Shown in pieces: positions 63,066-64,000 of a stretch of DNA of 64,000 nucleotides. Origin of the DNA: Veillonella sp. (GTDB lineage: Bacteria > Bacillota > Negativicutes > Veillonellales > Veillonellaceae); NCBI RefSeq assembly GCF_018364065.1, contig NZ_JAGZMO010000001.1, forward strand, positions 310,001-374,000, written 5' to 3'. The notes below the pieces were generated by a model. The model was not told where the DNA came from and searched no databases. It saw only the letters and a list, made by a program, of their open reading frames with translations. The position numbers and the translations under genes are program-made. Within the stretch, counting starts at the first letter, position 1, and every line of letters begins with the position of its first letter.

Positions 63066-63698
63066 ATGAGTAAGGTTTTACTGATTAACGGTAGTCCAAA
63101 TCAGCACGGTTGTACGTATACTGCGCTGGAAGAAGTGAGCCAAACACTGAATAAGAACGGTGTGGCCACTGAAATTTATTGGATTGGCAAGAAGTCCATA
63201 CCGGGCTGTATTAACTGCCAACATTGCTTCAAAACGGGCAAATGTGTATTCAATACTGACGGCGTGAATGAAATTGCCGCCCGTCTTGACGAATTTGACG
63301 GTCTTATCTTAGGATCGCCTACGTATTACGCCGCTCCATCCGGACAGCTCTGCTCCTTTGCGGATAGATTGTTCTTCTCCACTATGGGCGCGGCTAAAAT
63401 GGCCGGAAAGGTGGCCGCAGGCGTTGTATCCTGTCGCCGTGGTGGCGCCAGTGCCGCATTTGACCGTCTGAACAAATACTTCATGATGAACAATATGATC
63501 GTTATCGGATCCCAATATTGGAATCAGGTACACGGTTTCACGCCGGACGATGTACGTCAGGATAAAGAAGGCTTGCAAACCATGCGCACCCTCGGTCAGA
63601 ACATGGCCTGGATTTTACAGAGCATCGAGGCCGGTAAAAAAGCCGGCGTGGCTGCCCCTGTATATGAAGAACCTGAACTGACCCACTTCATCCGTTAA
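63066..63698 (+). CDS. NADPH-dependent FMN reductase / iron-sulfur flavoprotein
   Basis: The 210-residue protein of the flavodoxin-like fold starts KVLLINGSPN, the FMN phosphate-binding loop. CINCQHCFKTGKC near residues 50-62 resembles the cysteine-rich motif of iron-sulfur flavoproteins, and GSPTYYAAPSGQLCSFADR is the typical second flavin contact. It likely reduces FMN, quinones or nitro-compounds with NAD(P)H and may carry a 4Fe-4S cluster. ATG 63066 has a GGGGG ribosome-binding site. It lies 60 bp downstream of lgt and may be co-transcribed. Confidence 0.86.
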   Translation: MSKVLLINGSPNQHGCTYTALEEVSQTLNKNGVATEIYWIGKKSIPGCINCQHCFKTGKCVFNTDGVNEIAARLDEFDGLILGSPTYYAAPSGQLCSFADRLFFSTMGAAKMAGKVAAGVVSCRRGGASAAFDRLNKYFMMNNMIVIGSQYWNQVHGFTPDDVRQDKEGLQTMRTLGQNMAWILQSIEAGKKAGVAAPVYEEPELTHFIR

Positions 63699-63738
63699 TA
63701 GATTTGATCAGTCCTTAATTTTAATCAATTTATATGTG

Positions 63739-63779
63739 AAAAGGTCGTAAGGAATATTTCCTTGCGACCTCTTTTTTTA
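63739..63779. terminator. Terminator downstream of the FMN reductase
   Basis: A stem of about 16 bp (AAAAGGTCGTAAGGAA with its near-complement) is followed by seven T residues on the plus strand and T-rich sequence on the minus strand. Confidence 0.88.
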
Positions 63780-63813
63780 CTTTGTTATTTTGTTTTTTTA
63801 CTTTGTTATTTTG
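63772..63813. repeat. Perfect 21-bp direct repeat including the terminator T-tract
   Basis: The 21-base unit TTTTTTTACTTTGTTATTTTG occurs twice head-to-tail; the first copy begins in the T-run of the terminator. Written in pieces, the unit is seven T, then ACTTTGTTATTTTG. Confidence 0.85.
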
Positions 63814-63888
63814 TGTTTTTGCTTGTTTACTTATTAGCTTGATGTATTTTTTGTCTTTATAGTTGTTGTAGTTGTCAGCATATACATC

Positions 63889-64000
63889 TTATTTGATGAA
63901 CCGATACCACAAGTATATAAGAATTGCTATACAGGTATATGCATCAAAGAGAGTGATAAACGGCGTTATGGCCGACAATCTGGTAATCATATGCACATGG
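63889..64000 (-). CDS. Possible C-terminus of a membrane protein, partial
   Basis: A minus-strand frame enters from the window edge and stays open for 36 codons to a TAA at 63889-63891. It encodes a hydrophobic stretch (FITLFDAYTCIAILIYLWY) followed by RFIK, as at the end of a membrane protein. The bidirectional terminator at 63739-63779 suits a convergent gene. The length is too short for certainty, and it could be chance. Confidence 0.4.
   Translation of the reverse strand, partial: HVHMITRLSAITPFITLFDAYTCIAILIYLWYRFIK

Noticed and set aside
63772..63813. Insertion-sequence end
   Set aside because: The repeat is T-rich, directly adjacent to a terminator and has no inverted partner, so slippage is a simpler explanation.

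Overview
The window is a compact, gene-dense bacterial chromosome segment with about 48 genes, most on the minus strand. PolC, lepA-hemW and the block rpsB-tsf-pyrH-frr-uppS-cdsA-dxr-rseP-ispG-proS point to the Firmicutes (Bacillota). No sporulation gene was seen, coding GC looks moderate, and spacers are AT-rich. A Negativicutes/Veillonellaceae relative is my best guess, but it is inferred from gene order and general resemblance, not from a marker search. There are no complete insertion sequences, prophages or CRISPR arrays.

Layout: 1-4.9 kb holds accessory genes: a membrane protein cut by the window edge, a small siroheme/4Fe-4S protein, an arginase-family enzyme divergent from a Crp/Fnr-type regulator, a flavodoxin-fold oxidoreductase, tRNA-Ala and a second membrane protein. 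5-9.8 kb carries hemW, lepA and mnmA, with a 640-bp gap containing a candidate structured RNA. 9.9-21.1 kb is a tRNA-modification and mismatch-repair run: YnbB-like PLP enzyme, miaA, an RsmJ-like methyltransferase, mutL, mutS, miaB, a P-loop/Asp23 fusion and a PHP phosphoesterase. 21.2-31.3 kb is the translation and envelope-precursor operon: rpsB, tsf, pyrH, frr, an 86-residue protein, uppS, cdsA, dxr, rseP, ispG and proS. 31.9-35.1 kb is a gluconate permease/kinase pair, preceded by a repeat-rich spacer. 35.1-44.7 kb holds polC, a VanW-family protein, holA, comEC and comEA. 45-46.9 kb has an M29 aminopeptidase and a dCMP deaminase (ComEB).

46.9-55.7 kb is the most unusual locus. A strong promoter drives, in order, a Sel1-repeat protein, a dynamin-like GTPase with C-terminal Sel1 repeats, two further dynamin-like GTPases with membrane-inserting segments, and a repeat-built acidic protein. 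It looks like one co-expressed membrane-remodelling system and is the best candidate for an undescribed system here. 55.9-64 kb holds leuS, a secreted GH18-like protein, pheA, lgt with a long low-complexity tail, an FMN reductase, and probably the end of another membrane protein.

A second theme is tandem-repeat arrays with periods of 12-27 bp. Several begin in the last codons of a gene, copy its stop codon, and run into the spacer (after the siroheme protein, arginase, Crp, PHP, cdsA, gntK and vanW genes). Several coding genes also carry short in-frame tandem repeats (comEA, comEC, the GH18-like protein, the 222-residue protein). Three housekeeping proteins deviate from their family architecture: PolC lacks the inserted exonuclease, ComEC has a degenerate C-terminal domain, and Lgt carries a 150-residue tail.
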